A DNA stretch of 64,000 nucleotides from Microtetraspora glauca (lineage in GTDB: Bacteria > Actinomycetota > Actinomycetes > Streptomycetales > Streptomycetaceae), in NCBI GenBank assembly GCA_000721275.1, contig JOFO01000013.1, forward strand, positions 62,001 to 126,000, in the 5' to 3' direction. The position numbers were made by a program, and so were the translations under genes. Each line of letters starts with the position of its first letter. Positions within the stretch are counted from its first letter, which is position 1. This document shows positions 16,802 to 25,202 of the stretch, piece after piece. The notes below the pieces were generated by a model, which had not been told where the DNA came from, did no database searches, and saw only the letters and a program-made list of their open reading frames with translations.

Positions 16802-17716
16802 CTACTGGTTGGGGCGGTCCCCCGCCGCTGCGGCCCGGGCCATCTCCTCCAGCCGGGCCAGCATCGGCATCGGGTCGGTGCCGACGGTCCCGGGCAGGAA
16901 GTCCGCGATGCGCTCCGGCGTCCACGCGCCGCCCTCGGCGTATCCGGCCCGCAGCTCCCGGGGCTGCGCCCAGACCGCGATCTTGGGTCCGGCGACGGTG
17001 TACACCTGCCCGGTGATGTCCTCGGCGCGGGCGCGGTCGCTGAGCAGGTAGACGACGAGCGCGGCGACGTCCTCGGGCTCGCCGATCTCCGTGAGCTCCA
17101 TGGGGACGCCGGCGGACATGCGGGTGCGGGCGACGGGGGCGACGGCGTTCGCGGTGACGCCGTACTTGTGGAGGCCGAGCGCGGCGCTGCGGACGAGCGA
17201 GATGATCCCGCCCTTGGCGGCGGAGTAGTTGGCCTGGGCGACGGAGCCCTGGTGGTTGCCGCTGGTGAAGCCGACGAGGGTGCCGGAGCGCTGCCGGCGC
17301 ATGACGGCCGACGCCGCGCGGAAGACGGTGAAGGTGCCTTTGAGGTGGGTGGCGACGACGGGGTCCCACTCCTCCTCGGTCATGTTGAAGAGCATGCGTT
17401 CGCGCAGGATGCCCGCCACGCAGACGACGCCGTCGATCCGGCCGTACGCGGCGAGGGCGGCGTCGACGACCCGCTGTCCGCCCGCCATGGTGGAGATGTC
17501 GTCGGCGACGGCGACGGCGGCGCCCCCCGCGGCCTCGATCTCCTTGACGACGGCCGCGGCGATCTCGCCGGCCGGTTCGGCGCCCTCGACGGAGACGCCG
17601 TAGTCGTTGACGACGACCCTGGCGCCCTCGGCGGCGCAGGCGAGGGCGACCGCGCGGCCGATGCCGCGTCCCGCTCCGGTCACGGCGACGACCTTGCCCG
17701 CCAAGAAGTTCCCCAT
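16802..17716 (-). CDS. Short-chain dehydrogenase/reductase (3-hydroxyacyl-CoA dehydrogenase-like)
   Basis: 304 residues. The NAD-binding motif TGAGRGIG is at ~14-21, NDYG follows beta-strand 2, and the catalytic YSAAK is near ~167. The C-terminal extension after ~250 is longer than a basic SDR and resembles the HSD17B4/MFE-2 dehydrogenase group, which oxidises 3-hydroxyacyl-CoAs. Together with the downstream alcohol dehydrogenase it would supply oxidation steps of the catabolic route. The operator is ~23 bp upstream of the ATG. Confidence 0.87.
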   Translation of the reverse strand: MGNFLAGKVVAVTGAGRGIGRAVALACAAEGARVVVNDYGVSVEGAEPAGEIAAAVVKEIEAAGGAAVAVADDISTMAGGQRVVDAALAAYGRIDGVVCVAGILRERMLFNMTEEEWDPVVATHLKGTFTVFRAASAVMRRQRSGTLVGFTSGNHQGSVAQANYSAAKGGIISLVRSAALGLHKYGVTANAVAPVARTRMSAGVPMELTEIGEPEDVAALVVYLLSDRARAEDITGQVYTVAGPKIAVWAQPRELRAGYAEGGAWTPERIADFLPGTVGTDPMPMLARLEEMARAAAAGDRPNQ

Positions 17717-17738
17717 ATCCGGCCCCTTCCCGCAGTTT

Positions 17739-17753
17739 CTGACGGTCCGTTAG
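17739..17753. promoter_or_regulatory. Operator CTGACGGTCCGTTAG between SDR and cyclase genes
   Basis: Near-perfect copy of the shared palindrome (one mismatch in the right arm) in the 84-bp divergent gap, able to control both transcripts. Confidence 0.6.
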
Positions 17754-17800
17754 ATTCTATGGGCCGTCAGATGCCGGAAGACAAGACCCCGGAGGTCCCG

Positions 17801-18727
17801 ATGTCCCTTCCCGCCGCCTTCCACGAGATCGCGCAGCGCGTGAACAACTGGGGCCGCTGGGGCCGGGACGACGAGATCGGCACGCTCAACCTGATCTCCG
17901 ACGCGGCCGTCCGGGACGCCGCCGCGGGCGTCCGCTCCGGCCTCCGCGTGCCCCTCGCGGTGGAGCTGCGGCAGGACGGCGTGCAGACCGGGGTGATCCC
18001 GGGCCGGGTCAATCCGCTGCACGTGATGGTCCAGGTCAACCAGGAGCTCTTCGGCCCCGGCACGGTCGCCACCAGCGACGACGCGGTGACCCTGGGCCTC
18101 CAGGCGGGCACCCACTGGGACGCGCTCACCCACGCCTCGCACTCGGGCCGGATCTACAACGGGCGCCCCGCCGGCACGGTGACCGCGCACGGCCGGGCCG
18201 CGTTCAGCGGCATCCACACGGCCCGGCACGTCGTCGGGCGCGGGGTGCTGCTGGACGTGGCGGCGGCGAAGGGCGTGGACCGGCTGCCGGGGGACCACGC
18301 GGTGACGCCGGAGGACCTGGACGAGGCGGCGGAGTACGGGCGGGTGCGCGTCGGGGCCGGCGACATCGTGCTCGTACGGACCGGGCAGATGCGGCTGTAC
18401 CTGGCCGGGGACCGGCACGGATACGCGTTCCCGTCGCCCGGGCTGTCGATCCGTACGCCGGAGTGGTTCCACGCCCGGGACGTGGCGGCGGTCGCCAACG
18501 ACACGCTCACCTTCGAGATCTTCCCGCCGGAGATCGAGGACCTGTGGCTCGGGGTGCACGCGCTCGACCTGGTGGAGATGGGGATGCTCCAGGGCCAGAA
18601 CTGGAACCTCGAAGAGTTGTCCACAGCCTGTGCACAAGAGGCGCGCTACGGCTTCCTGCTGTCCGCGATGCCGGAACCCTTCGTCGGCGGCACCGGCACC
18701 CCGGTGGCCCCGGTGGCCCTGCTCTGA
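17801..18727 (+). CDS. Cyclase-family (kynurenine formamidase-like) metal hydrolase
   Basis: 308 residues of the PF04199 family, which hydrolyses amide, ester or ring bonds with a divalent metal. The hallmark HxGTHxD-like segment appears as QAGTHWDALTH near residue ~105, followed by a second His-rich stretch (GIHTARHVVGRGVLLDV). Of three in-frame ATGs (17759, 17771, 17801) I chose 17801, because GGAGGT lies five bases upstream. It is divergent from the SDR-ADH operon and shares its operator. A ring- or lactone-opening step is plausible, but the substrate is unknown. Confidence 0.85.
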   Translation: MSLPAAFHEIAQRVNNWGRWGRDDEIGTLNLISDAAVRDAAAGVRSGLRVPLAVELRQDGVQTGVIPGRVNPLHVMVQVNQELFGPGTVATSDDAVTLGLQAGTHWDALTHASHSGRIYNGRPAGTVTAHGRAAFSGIHTARHVVGRGVLLDVAAAKGVDRLPGDHAVTPEDLDEAAEYGRVRVGAGDIVLVRTGQMRLYLAGDRHGYAFPSPGLSIRTPEWFHARDVAAVANDTLTFEIFPPEIEDLWLGVHALDLVEMGMLQGQNWNLEELSTACAQEARYGFLLSAMPEPFVGGTGTPVAPVALL

Positions 18728-18747
18728 TCAGGCCCCTCGGCAGCGGC

Positions 18748-18840
18748 GACCAGGCCCTCCGGTCTTCTCCGGCCAGGCGCCCTCCGGTCTGCCCCGACCA
18801 GGCGCCCTCCGGCCTCCCCCGACCAGGCCCCCTCCGGGCG
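18748..18840. repeat. Four tandem ~25-bp repeats downstream of the cyclase gene
   Basis: The core CCAGGCGCCCTCCGG recurs at 18750, 18773, 18798 and 18823 with small changes. A more degenerate copy is just before the first. The array lies in the non-coding gap 18728-18980. Confidence 0.75.
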
Positions 18841-18907
18841 GCGGCGCGCCCGCACGCGCCCCGAGCACGGTTGCGGACCGCCGCCACCCGGCCACGACCC
18901 GCACACG

Positions 18908-18928
18908 CCGAGGGCCCACGGCCCTCGG
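18908..18928. terminator. Hairpin terminator between cyclase and anti-sigma-like genes
   Basis: CCGAGGGC (18908-18915) pairs perfectly with GCCCTCGG (18921-18928). Placed between two convergent genes, it could act in both directions. Confidence 0.55.
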
Positions 18929-18980
18929 CTCCCCTCGCCACGAATCGCTCACCCCAGGGTGGGCAAAACGGAACGAACCG

Positions 18981-19424
18981 TCAACAGGGCATCCGTCCGG
19001 GTGACATCACGCCCCCGGCCGGCGCGGGCGCCGCGGGCGTGCGGTCCACCTCGCACCAGATGCTCTTGCCGGCCCCTTCGGGCTGCCAGCCCCACCGGTC
19101 GGCGAGGCCGTCGACCAGTTCGAGGCCGCGCCCGTTGGTGTCCTCCCCCGCGGCGTGCCGCGGCCGGGGCGGCAGCTCGCTGCGGTCGGCGACCTCGACC
19201 CGGACCCCGCCCTCGGCCGCGAAGAGCATCCGCAGCACGGCGGGACAGCCGGTGTGCACGACCGCGTTGGTCACCAGCTCGGAGATGAGCAGCACCAGCG
19301 TCTCCGCCAGCGGCTCGTCGTCCCCTATCCCGGAACCGGCCAGCCGTTTCCGGGCCCACCTGCGCGCACGCCCCACCTCCGCCGGGTCCGGCCCGACCTC
19401 CAACTGCACCTGAAGCACCTGCAC
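18981..19424 (-). CDS. ATP-binding anti-sigma/serine-kinase-like protein (HATPase_c, RsbW type)
   Basis: 147 residues forming one GHKL ATPase domain of the kind abundant in Streptomyces. The N-box is ELVTNAVVH at ~49-57, the G1 region contains VADRSELPP, and the G2 box is GRGLELVDGLADRWG. Such proteins can sequester sigma factors or phosphorylate STAS antagonists. A STAS protein is encoded at 24624 but is not adjacent, so a pairing is only a guess. The start agrees with where the domain begins. Confidence 0.78.
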   Translation of the reverse strand: MQVLQVQLEVGPDPAEVGRARRWARKRLAGSGIGDDEPLAETLVLLISELVTNAVVHTGCPAVLRMLFAAEGGVRVEVADRSELPPRPRHAAGEDTNGRGLELVDGLADRWGWQPEGAGKSIWCEVDRTPAAPAPAGGVMSPGRMPC

Positions 19425-19548
19425 CGTTCACACCATCCGAACCGGCGGACACACCTTTACGGAACGTGATTCCCTTGCGGGACAGCATGGTTGACGTACA
19501 GTCACCGCAACAAGCGCTTCGGGCATATTCCCGCGCGAAGGAGTACGC

Positions 19549-19665
19549 ATGGTCCATACTGTGCGACGCACGCGGCGGGGAGTCGAACGCGGGGCGCGAC
19601 CCGGGCTCACAAGCACTCGCATCCCACGGAGAGTACCGGAGCGGGACCCCGTCTCCGGCCCGTGA
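19549..19665 (+). CDS. Possible 38-residue basic protein in the 19425-19753 gap
   Basis: The 329-bp gap between the anti-sigma-like and acyl-CoA dehydrogenase genes has no long gene. It contains an ATG at 19549 preceded by AAGGAG at 8-base spacing, opening a 38-codon frame very rich in Arg. A TTGACG box lies at 19491. The product matches nothing I recognise; it could be a translated small protein, a leader, or chance. Nothing else is evident in this gap. Confidence 0.25.
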   Translation: MVHTVRRTRRGVERGARPGLTSTRIPRRVPERDPVSGP

Positions 19666-19753
19666 CGACCCCCCGAAGGACACAACCCGATATCGACCGC
19701 GACCCCGGATTCGAACACGCTCCGTCACCAGTTCGGGCACCGGAGGGCGGGGT

Positions 19754-20629
19754 TCAGAGCGCGGCGGCCACCTCCTCCGCGGCCCGGTCCTCCGGCAGCG
19801 CGAGCGCGGCCCGCACCCAGGCCCGTTTCAGGTGCAGATGGACGTCCGCCTCCCAGGTGAAGCCCATGCCGCCGTGCACCTGGAGGCAGTCGCGGGCGTT
19901 GCCGACGGCCGCCTCGTCGGCGAGCAGCTTGGCCCCGGCGATCTCGACCGGGTCGGCGGTCACGGCGGCGGCGTGCACGGCGGCCCGCGCCAGCTCGGTC
20001 CGCACCAGCATCCCGGCGCACAGGTGCTTCACCGCCTGGAACCCCCCGATCAGCTGCCCGAACTGCTCCCGCCGCCCGGCGTGCGCGACGGCGGCGTCGG
20101 TGCACCAGGCGGCGGTCCCGACCTGTTCGGCGGCGGTGAGCAGGACGGCCTCCGGCGCCCACGCCCCGGTGCCGGGCGCCCGGTGGAGCGGCGTCAGCGG
20201 GTCGACCGACCGCAGCGGTACGGCTCCGGCCGCGTCGCCGCGCACCACGTCGGCCGCGTCCCGCCAGGGGAGCAGGCCCTCGGGTGAGACCTCGGTCACC
20301 ACCGTGCGGCCCTCGGCGGCGCCCGGCACCGTGCCCGCCGCGAGGTGCGTGGCGACGAGCGGGCCGGGCAGCAGCGCCCGCCCCGCCTCCTCGAACAGCA
20401 GCGCCGCCTCCGGAAGGCCGAGCCCGACCCCGCCGTCGGCCTCGGGCAGCCGCAGCGCGAAGAACCCGGCGTCGCCGAGCTCCTTCCACAGCCCCCGGTC
20501 GAGCCGCCCGGGCTCGTCCGCGGCCGCCCGCAGCGCGTCCCGCCCGAAGCGGCCCGCGAGCAGGTCCCGTACGCCCCGGACGAGGTCGCGCTGGTCCTGG
20601 CTCAGTCGGAAGTCCACGGTCCGGCTCAC
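19754..20629 (-). CDS. Acyl-CoA dehydrogenase, short subunit
   Basis: 291 residues with the acyl-CoA dehydrogenase fold, distinctly shorter than the usual ~380. The N-terminal alpha domain is present (FRLSQDQRDLVRGVRDLLAGR, and LGDAGFFALRLPEADGG). The central beta domain is much reduced, and the C-terminal domain keeps AVHAAAV and LQVHGGMGFTWE. The start GTG overlaps the stop of the longer dehydrogenase gene by 4 nt (GTGA). Unequal, coupled pairs of this type form alpha2beta2 heteromeric dehydrogenases in actinobacterial steroid and branched-acyl catabolism, which I infer here. Confidence 0.85.
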   Translation of the reverse strand: MSRTVDFRLSQDQRDLVRGVRDLLAGRFGRDALRAAADEPGRLDRGLWKELGDAGFFALRLPEADGGVGLGLPEAALLFEEAGRALLPGPLVATHLAAGTVPGAAEGRTVVTEVSPEGLLPWRDAADVVRGDAAGAVPLRSVDPLTPLHRAPGTGAWAPEAVLLTAAEQVGTAAWCTDAAVAHAGRREQFGQLIGGFQAVKHLCAGMLVRTELARAAVHAAAVTADPVEIAGAKLLADEAAVGNARDCLQVHGGMGFTWEADVHLHLKRAWVRAALALPEDRAAEEVAAAL

Positions 20630-21759
20630 CGTCCCTTCGGCAGGCCGAGGATCCGCTCGGCGACGATGTTGCGCTGGATCTGGCTGGTGCCGGCGGCGAT
20701 CGTGTACGAGAGGGAGGAGAGCCGGTCGAGGGTCCACTCCCGCCCGAGGTCGAGCGCGTCGGGGCCGAGGACCGCCGCGGCGGTGTCGTACAGCTCCTGG
20801 CGGGCGTGCGAGTAGTGCAGCTTGAAGACGGAGCCGCCGGTGCCGGGGACGCCGCCGGTGGCCTGCGCCTCGCTGACGTTGCGCTGGGTGAGCCGCCAGA
20901 GGGCCTGGAACTCGGCGGCGAGGCGGCCGAGGCGGCGGCGCAGCCCGGGGTCGTCCCAGCGGCCGTTCTCGCGGGCGGCGCGGGCGAGTGCGCCGAGCAG
21001 GCGGCGGCAGGCGACGACCTCACCGACGAACGCGGTGCCGCGTTCGAACGACAGGGTGACCATGGTGACCCGCCAGCCGTCGTTCTCCTCCCCGACCCGG
21101 TTGGCGACGGGGATCCGCACCTCGTCGAGGAACAGCTCGGCGAACTCGGTGGAGCCGGCGAGGGTCCGCAGCGGCCGGACGGTGACGCCGGGGGCGTCCA
21201 TGGGCAGCGCGAGCCAGCTGATGCCGCGGTGCCGGGGCGCGTCCGGGTCGGTGCGGACCAGCAGCTCGCACCAGTCGGCGACCTCGGCGTGCGAGGTCCA
21301 GATCTTGTGGCCGGTGACGACGTACGCGTCGCCGTCCCGGACGGCCCGGGTGCGCAGCGCCGCGAGGTCGGAGCCGGCGCCGGGCTCGCTGAAGCCCTGG
21401 CACCACACCTCGTCGCCGCGCAGCACCGGTTCCAGCCAGCGCGCGCGCTGTTCCGGCGTGCCCTCGGCGGCGACGGTCGGTCCGGCGTGCAGCAGGCCGA
21501 CGAAGTTGGCGCCGACGTAGGGGGCTCCGGCCCGTTCGGTCTCCTCCAGGAAGATGAGCCGCCGGGTCGGGGAGGCGTCCCAGTGCACGTGGCCGTAGCC
21601 GGCGTCGTAGAGCCGCCGCTGCCAGCCGCAGTCGTACGCCCGGCGGCCCGGCCAGTCGAGCGGGTCGGGCCGTTCGGGCAGCCGGGGCAGCTCGGCGGCG
21701 AGCCAGGCGCGGAGCCGGGCCCGGAAGTCCTCCTCGGCGTCGCTGTAGGCGAGGTCCAT
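20626..21759 (-). CDS. Acyl-CoA dehydrogenase, long subunit
   Basis: 377 residues with the complete architecture: N-terminal helices, the FAD/substrate segment CQGFSEPGAGSD near ~115, a beta domain with ITW-like HKIWTSHAEVADW, and the C-terminal GTSQIQRNIVAERILGLP. It oxidises an acyl-CoA to the 2-enoyl-CoA, passing electrons to ETF. Its ATG shares one base with the amidohydrolase stop (TGATG at 21757-21761). The order amidohydrolase, long and short subunit is thus a tightly coupled three-gene operon. Confidence 0.9.
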   Translation of the reverse strand: MDLAYSDAEEDFRARLRAWLAAELPRLPERPDPLDWPGRRAYDCGWQRRLYDAGYGHVHWDASPTRRLIFLEETERAGAPYVGANFVGLLHAGPTVAAEGTPEQRARWLEPVLRGDEVWCQGFSEPGAGSDLAALRTRAVRDGDAYVVTGHKIWTSHAEVADWCELLVRTDPDAPRHRGISWLALPMDAPGVTVRPLRTLAGSTEFAELFLDEVRIPVANRVGEENDGWRVTMVTLSFERGTAFVGEVVACRRLLGALARAARENGRWDDPGLRRRLGRLAAEFQALWRLTQRNVSEAQATGGVPGTGGSVFKLHYSHARQELYDTAAAVLGPDALDLGREWTLDRLSSLSYTIAAGTSQIQRNIVAERILGLPKGR

Positions 21760-22994
21760 CAGACGATGCCGAGGTCGAGCATGCGGATGGCGTTGCCGCG
21801 CATCAGCTTGTAGACGGTCTCGTCGTCGAGGCCGCGCACGTGGTCGAGGGCGACCTCCTTGGTGTGCGGGAAGGTGGAGTCGACGTGCGGGTAGTCGGTC
21901 TCGAAGGTGGCGTTGTCGCGGCCGACGACGTCCAGCGAGGCGATGCCGTGCTTGTCGCGGAAGAAGCAGCAGAAGATCTGCCGGTAGTAGTACGTGGACG
22001 GCGGCTCGGGGACGAGGTCGCGGACGCCGCCCCAGGCCCGGTGCTCCTCCCAGACGTCGTCGGCGCGCTCCAGGGCGTACGGGATCCATCCCATCTGGCC
22101 CTCGCTGTAGGCGAGCTTCAGGCGGGGGAACCGGACGAGGACGCCGCTGAAGAGGAAGTCCATCATCGAGGCCATGGCGTTGTTGAAGCTGAGGCTGGCC
22201 TGGACGGCGGGCGGGGCGTCGGGGGAGGCGGCGGGCATCTGGCTGCTGGAGCCGATGTGCATGTTAACGACCGTGCCGGTGTCCTGGCAGACGGCGAAGA
22301 AGGGGTCCCAGTAGCCGGAGTGGATCGACGGCAGGCCGAGGTGGGTGGGGATCTCGGAGAAGGTCACGGCCTTCACCCCGCGGGCGGCGTTGCGCCGGAT
22401 CTCGGCGACGGCGAGGCCGATGTCCCAGAGCGGGATGATGCAGAGCGGGATGAGCCGGCCGCCGCTGTCGCCGCACCACTCCTCGACCATCCAGTCGTTG
22501 TAGGCGCGCACGCAGGCGAGGGCGACCTCCTTGTCGTGGGCCTCGGCGAAGGTCTGGCCGCAGAAGCGCGGGAAGGTGGGGAAGCAGAGGCTGGCCTCGA
22601 CGTGGTTGAGGTCCATGTCGGCGAGGCGGGCCTTGGGGTCCCAGCAGCCGCGCCGCATCTCCTCGCGGGTGATGCCCTCCAGGGTCATGTCGTCCCGGTC
22701 GAAGCCGACGGCGGCGATGTTGCGCTTGTACGGGAACCGCAGGTCCTCGTAGATCCACCAGTCGGCGGGCGGGCCGTCGGGGTCCATGGTGATCTGGTAC
22801 TTGCCGCCGACGTAGGCGAGCTCGCCGATGCCGGCGGTGAGCGCCTGGGGGCCCCGGTCGCGGTACTTCGCGGGGAGCCAGGTGTCGAAGAGGTGGGCGG
22901 GTTCGATCACGTGGTCGTCGACGCTGATGATGCGGGGCAGCTCGGGGGCGGTGGTGCGGGGCGGTTCGGGGGTGGTGCGGGGCAGTCCGGTCAT
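21759..22994 (-). CDS. Amidohydrolase-family metal hydrolase/decarboxylase (PF04909)
   Basis: 411 residues. An N-terminal SVDDHVIEP motif stands in place of the usual HxH metal pair, which is typical of the actinobacterial branch found beside acyl-CoA genes. Further motifs are CFPTFPRFCGQTF, LIPLCIIPLWD, the mid-chain VNMHIGSSSQMP, and ETDYPHVDST with the C-terminal metal Asp. Likely chemistry is hydrolysis of a C-N or C-C bond, or decarboxylation. GGAGGGG precedes the ATG. It is first in the operon with the dehydrogenase pair and has the shared operator 15 bp upstream. Confidence 0.87.
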   Translation of the reverse strand: MTGLPRTTPEPPRTTAPELPRIISVDDHVIEPAHLFDTWLPAKYRDRGPQALTAGIGELAYVGGKYQITMDPDGPPADWWIYEDLRFPYKRNIAAVGFDRDDMTLEGITREEMRRGCWDPKARLADMDLNHVEASLCFPTFPRFCGQTFAEAHDKEVALACVRAYNDWMVEEWCGDSGGRLIPLCIIPLWDIGLAVAEIRRNAARGVKAVTFSEIPTHLGLPSIHSGYWDPFFAVCQDTGTVVNMHIGSSSQMPAASPDAPPAVQASLSFNNAMASMMDFLFSGVLVRFPRLKLAYSEGQMGWIPYALERADDVWEEHRAWGGVRDLVPEPPSTYYYRQIFCCFFRDKHGIASLDVVGRDNATFETDYPHVDSTFPHTKEVALDHVRGLDDETVYKLMRGNAIRMLDLGIV

Positions 22995-23009
22995 GACCCC
23001 TCCAGTTAT

Positions 23010-23024
23010 CTGATGGATCGTCAG
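23010..23024. promoter_or_regulatory. Operator CTGATGGATCGTCAG
   Basis: Copy of the shared palindrome (one mismatch in the left arm) upstream of the amidohydrolase-dehydrogenase operon. A second copy for the divergent ligase starts 87 bp away, so each divergent promoter has its own site. Confidence 0.6.
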
Positions 23025-23096
23025 ATCCCGATGACGCCAGGCTAGCCCCGGGGGTCTGGACCGACAAGGACCGGCCCTCTACGCTCTCCGCACGAA

Positions 23097-23111
23097 CTGA
23101 CGCTCCGTCAG
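23097..23111. promoter_or_regulatory. Operator CTGACGCTCCGTCAG
   Basis: Copy of the shared palindrome with perfect five-base arms, ending 14 bp upstream of the chosen GTG of the ligase gene. A bound protein would cover the transcription start region. Confidence 0.65.
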
Positions 23112-23125
23112 GAATGGAGGCTCCG

Positions 23126-24652
23126 GTGACCTCGACCGCAACCGCGCAGGCCCACGCCCTGGGCGAGTCCCGCACCCTCTGGGAGCTCGTCGAGCGCCGC
23201 GCCGCCCTCACCCCCGACCGGCCCGTCCTCCTCCAGGACGACCGCGTCCTCACCTTCGGCGGGCTCCGCGACCGCGCCGAGCGCTGCGCCGCCGGCCTGT
23301 ACGCCCGGGGCGTCCGCCCCGGCACCGTCGTCGCCTGGCAGCTCCCCACCCGCCTCGAGACCGCCGTGCTCTCCTTCGCGCTCGCCCGTCTCGGCGCCGT
23401 CCAGACCCCCGTCATCCCCTTCTACCGGGACAAGGAGGTCGGCTTCGCGCTGCGCGCGTCCCGTGCCGAGCACTTCGCCGTCCCCGGCGTCTGGCGCGGC
23501 TTCGACCACACGGAGATGGCCCGCCGGCTCGGCGCGCGCGGGATCTTCCCGGCGTACGCCCCCGAGGACCTGCCCGACGGCGACCCGGCCGTCCTCCCCC
23601 CGCCGCCCGCCTCCGGCACCGACGTCCGCTGGATCTACTGGACCTCCGGCACCACCTCCGACCCCAAGGGCGTCCTGCACACCGACCGCTCTCTGATCGC
23701 CGGCGGCGCCTGCCTCGCCCACGCGCTGCGCCTCACCCCCGCCGACGTCGGCTCCATGGCCTTCCCGTACGCCCACATCGCCGGGCCCGACTACACCGTC
23801 ATGCTGCTGCTGTACGGCTTCCCCGCCCTGATGCTCGAACAGTTCGCGCTGCCGGAGTCACTGACCGAGTACCGCCGGCACGGCGTCACCGTCGCCGGCG
23901 GCTCCACCGCCTTCTACGCGATGTTCCTCGCCGAGCAGCGCAAGAACCCCGGCGAACCCGTCATCCCCACCCTGCGGCTGCTCGCCGGCGGCGGCGCGCC
24001 CAAACCGCCCGAGCTGTACCACGCGGTCCGGAAGGAACTGGGCTGCCAGCTCACCCACGGCTACGGCATGACCGAGGTCCCCATGATCACCATGGGCGAC
24101 CCGGAGGACACCGCCGAGCACCTCGCCGGCACCGAGGGCCGGCCGCCCGCCGGCATGGAGATCCGGATCGCGGACGACGGCGGGATACGGCTCCGCGGCG
24201 AGGCCGTCTGCCGCGGCTACCTCGACCCGGCGCAGACCGCCGACGCCTTCGACGAGGACGGCTTCCTCGTCACCGGCGACCTCGGCCACCTCACGCCCAG
24301 CGGCCACCTCGTCCTCACCGGCCGGGCCAAGGACGTCATCATCCGCAAGGGCGAGAACATCTCGGCCAAGGAGATCGAGGACCTCCTCCACGAGCACCCC
24401 GCCGTCGGCGACGCCGCCGTCATCGGCCTCCCCGACGCCGAGCGCGGCGAGCGGGTCTGCGCCGTCGTCGAACAGCCGCCGGGCGCCCCGCCGCTGACCC
24501 TGCCGGAGCTCACCGCCTTCCTGCGCGCGGCCGGCCTCTCCGTCCACAAGCTGCCCGAGCAGCTGGAGGTGGTGGACGCGCTGCCGCGCAACGAGACGCT
24601 GCGGAAGGTCCTCAAGTACAAGCTCAGGGAGCGGTTCGGGGCAGCGGGGTAG
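23126..24652 (+). CDS. AMP-forming acyl-CoA synthetase/ligase
   Basis: 508 residues of the ANL superfamily, activating a carboxylic acid through an acyl-adenylate. The phosphate loop YWTSGTTSDPKG is at ~170-181, HGYGMTE is near ~310, the hinge motif KDVIIRKGENISAKEIEDL near ~405, and a C-terminal Lys segment (ETLRKVLKYKLRE) holds the likely catalytic lysine. The GTG at 23126 has GGAGG five bases upstream; an ATG at 23114 overlaps that ribosome site. It is divergent from the amidohydrolase operon, and its 3' end overlaps the STAS gene by 29 bp. Confidence 0.9.
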   Translation: MTSTATAQAHALGESRTLWELVERRAALTPDRPVLLQDDRVLTFGGLRDRAERCAAGLYARGVRPGTVVAWQLPTRLETAVLSFALARLGAVQTPVIPFYRDKEVGFALRASRAEHFAVPGVWRGFDHTEMARRLGARGIFPAYAPEDLPDGDPAVLPPPPASGTDVRWIYWTSGTTSDPKGVLHTDRSLIAGGACLAHALRLTPADVGSMAFPYAHIAGPDYTVMLLLYGFPALMLEQFALPESLTEYRRHGVTVAGGSTAFYAMFLAEQRKNPGEPVIPTLRLLAGGGAPKPPELYHAVRKELGCQLTHGYGMTEVPMITMGDPEDTAEHLAGTEGRPPAGMEIRIADDGGIRLRGEAVCRGYLDPAQTADAFDEDGFLVTGDLGHLTPSGHLVLTGRAKDVIIRKGENISAKEIEDLLHEHPAVGDAAVIGLPDAERGERVCAVVEQPPGAPPLTLPELTAFLRAAGLSVHKLPEQLEVVDALPRNETLRKVLKYKLRERFGAAG

Positions 24653-25067
24653 GGCGGGGCAGCGGGGCCTCGTCGATGCCGGAGCGGGGTGCCGGGACCG
24701 GCGGCGCGGGCGCCTCGCCCGCGAGGGCCGCCGGCACGTCCTCGTACACCTCGAAGAGCCGGGTCACGCCCAGCGCGGCGAAGACCCGGGTCACATGGCC
24801 CTGGCTCTCCCCCACCTCCGGCAGGACCAGCCGCAGCCGTCCGCCGCACGAGCGCAGCAGCCGGCGGGAGGCCACGAGCACGCCGATGCCGCTGGAGTCG
24901 CAGAACCGCACCCCCGACAGGTCGACGACGAGGTCGTGCCGCCCGGCCGCGACGGCGTCGTGCACCCGCCGCCGTATCCCCGGCGAGGTCACCAGGTCCA
25001 GTTCACCGCGCAGGCGCAGCACCGTCCATCCGCCGCGGTCGTCCTCGTGAGCCTCGATCGTCGTCAC
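24624..25067 (-). CDS. STAS-domain anti-sigma factor antagonist
   Basis: 147 residues. The STAS domain spans ~1-105, with the phosphorylatable serine in VRFCDSSGIGVL (about residue 57), followed by a Pro-rich tail. Unphosphorylated, such proteins free a sigma factor by binding the anti-sigma kinase. It is divergent from the ECF sigma gene with a 209-bp gap, so joint function is possible, but ECF factors with zinc anti-sigmas normally do not use STAS partners. The GTG at 25067 is where the domain begins. No strong ribosome site is visible. Confidence 0.85.
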   Translation of the reverse strand: MTTIEAHEDDRGGWTVLRLRGELDLVTSPGIRRRVHDAVAAGRHDLVVDLSGVRFCDSSGIGVLVASRRLLRSCGGRLRLVLPEVGESQGHVTRVFAALGVTRLFEVYEDVPAALAGEAPAPPVPAPRSGIDEAPLPRPTPLPRTAP

Positions 25068-25202
25068 GGACGGGCGCCTGCCCGCGAGCCCCTGGCCGAA
25101 ACTTCTGGCGCCGGGTATGACGCTTTCCTTACCATCCGCTCCTGCGTGAACGTCGCACTTGCGGCAAAGAGGCGTGCACCGTCGGCCGGTCGCATTAGTT
25201 TG

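Noticed and set aside
19488..20287. Plus-strand frame starting at the ATG at 19488
   Set aside because: After ~60 codons it becomes the antisense of the acyl-CoA dehydrogenase gene and has no family-like sequence or ribosome site.
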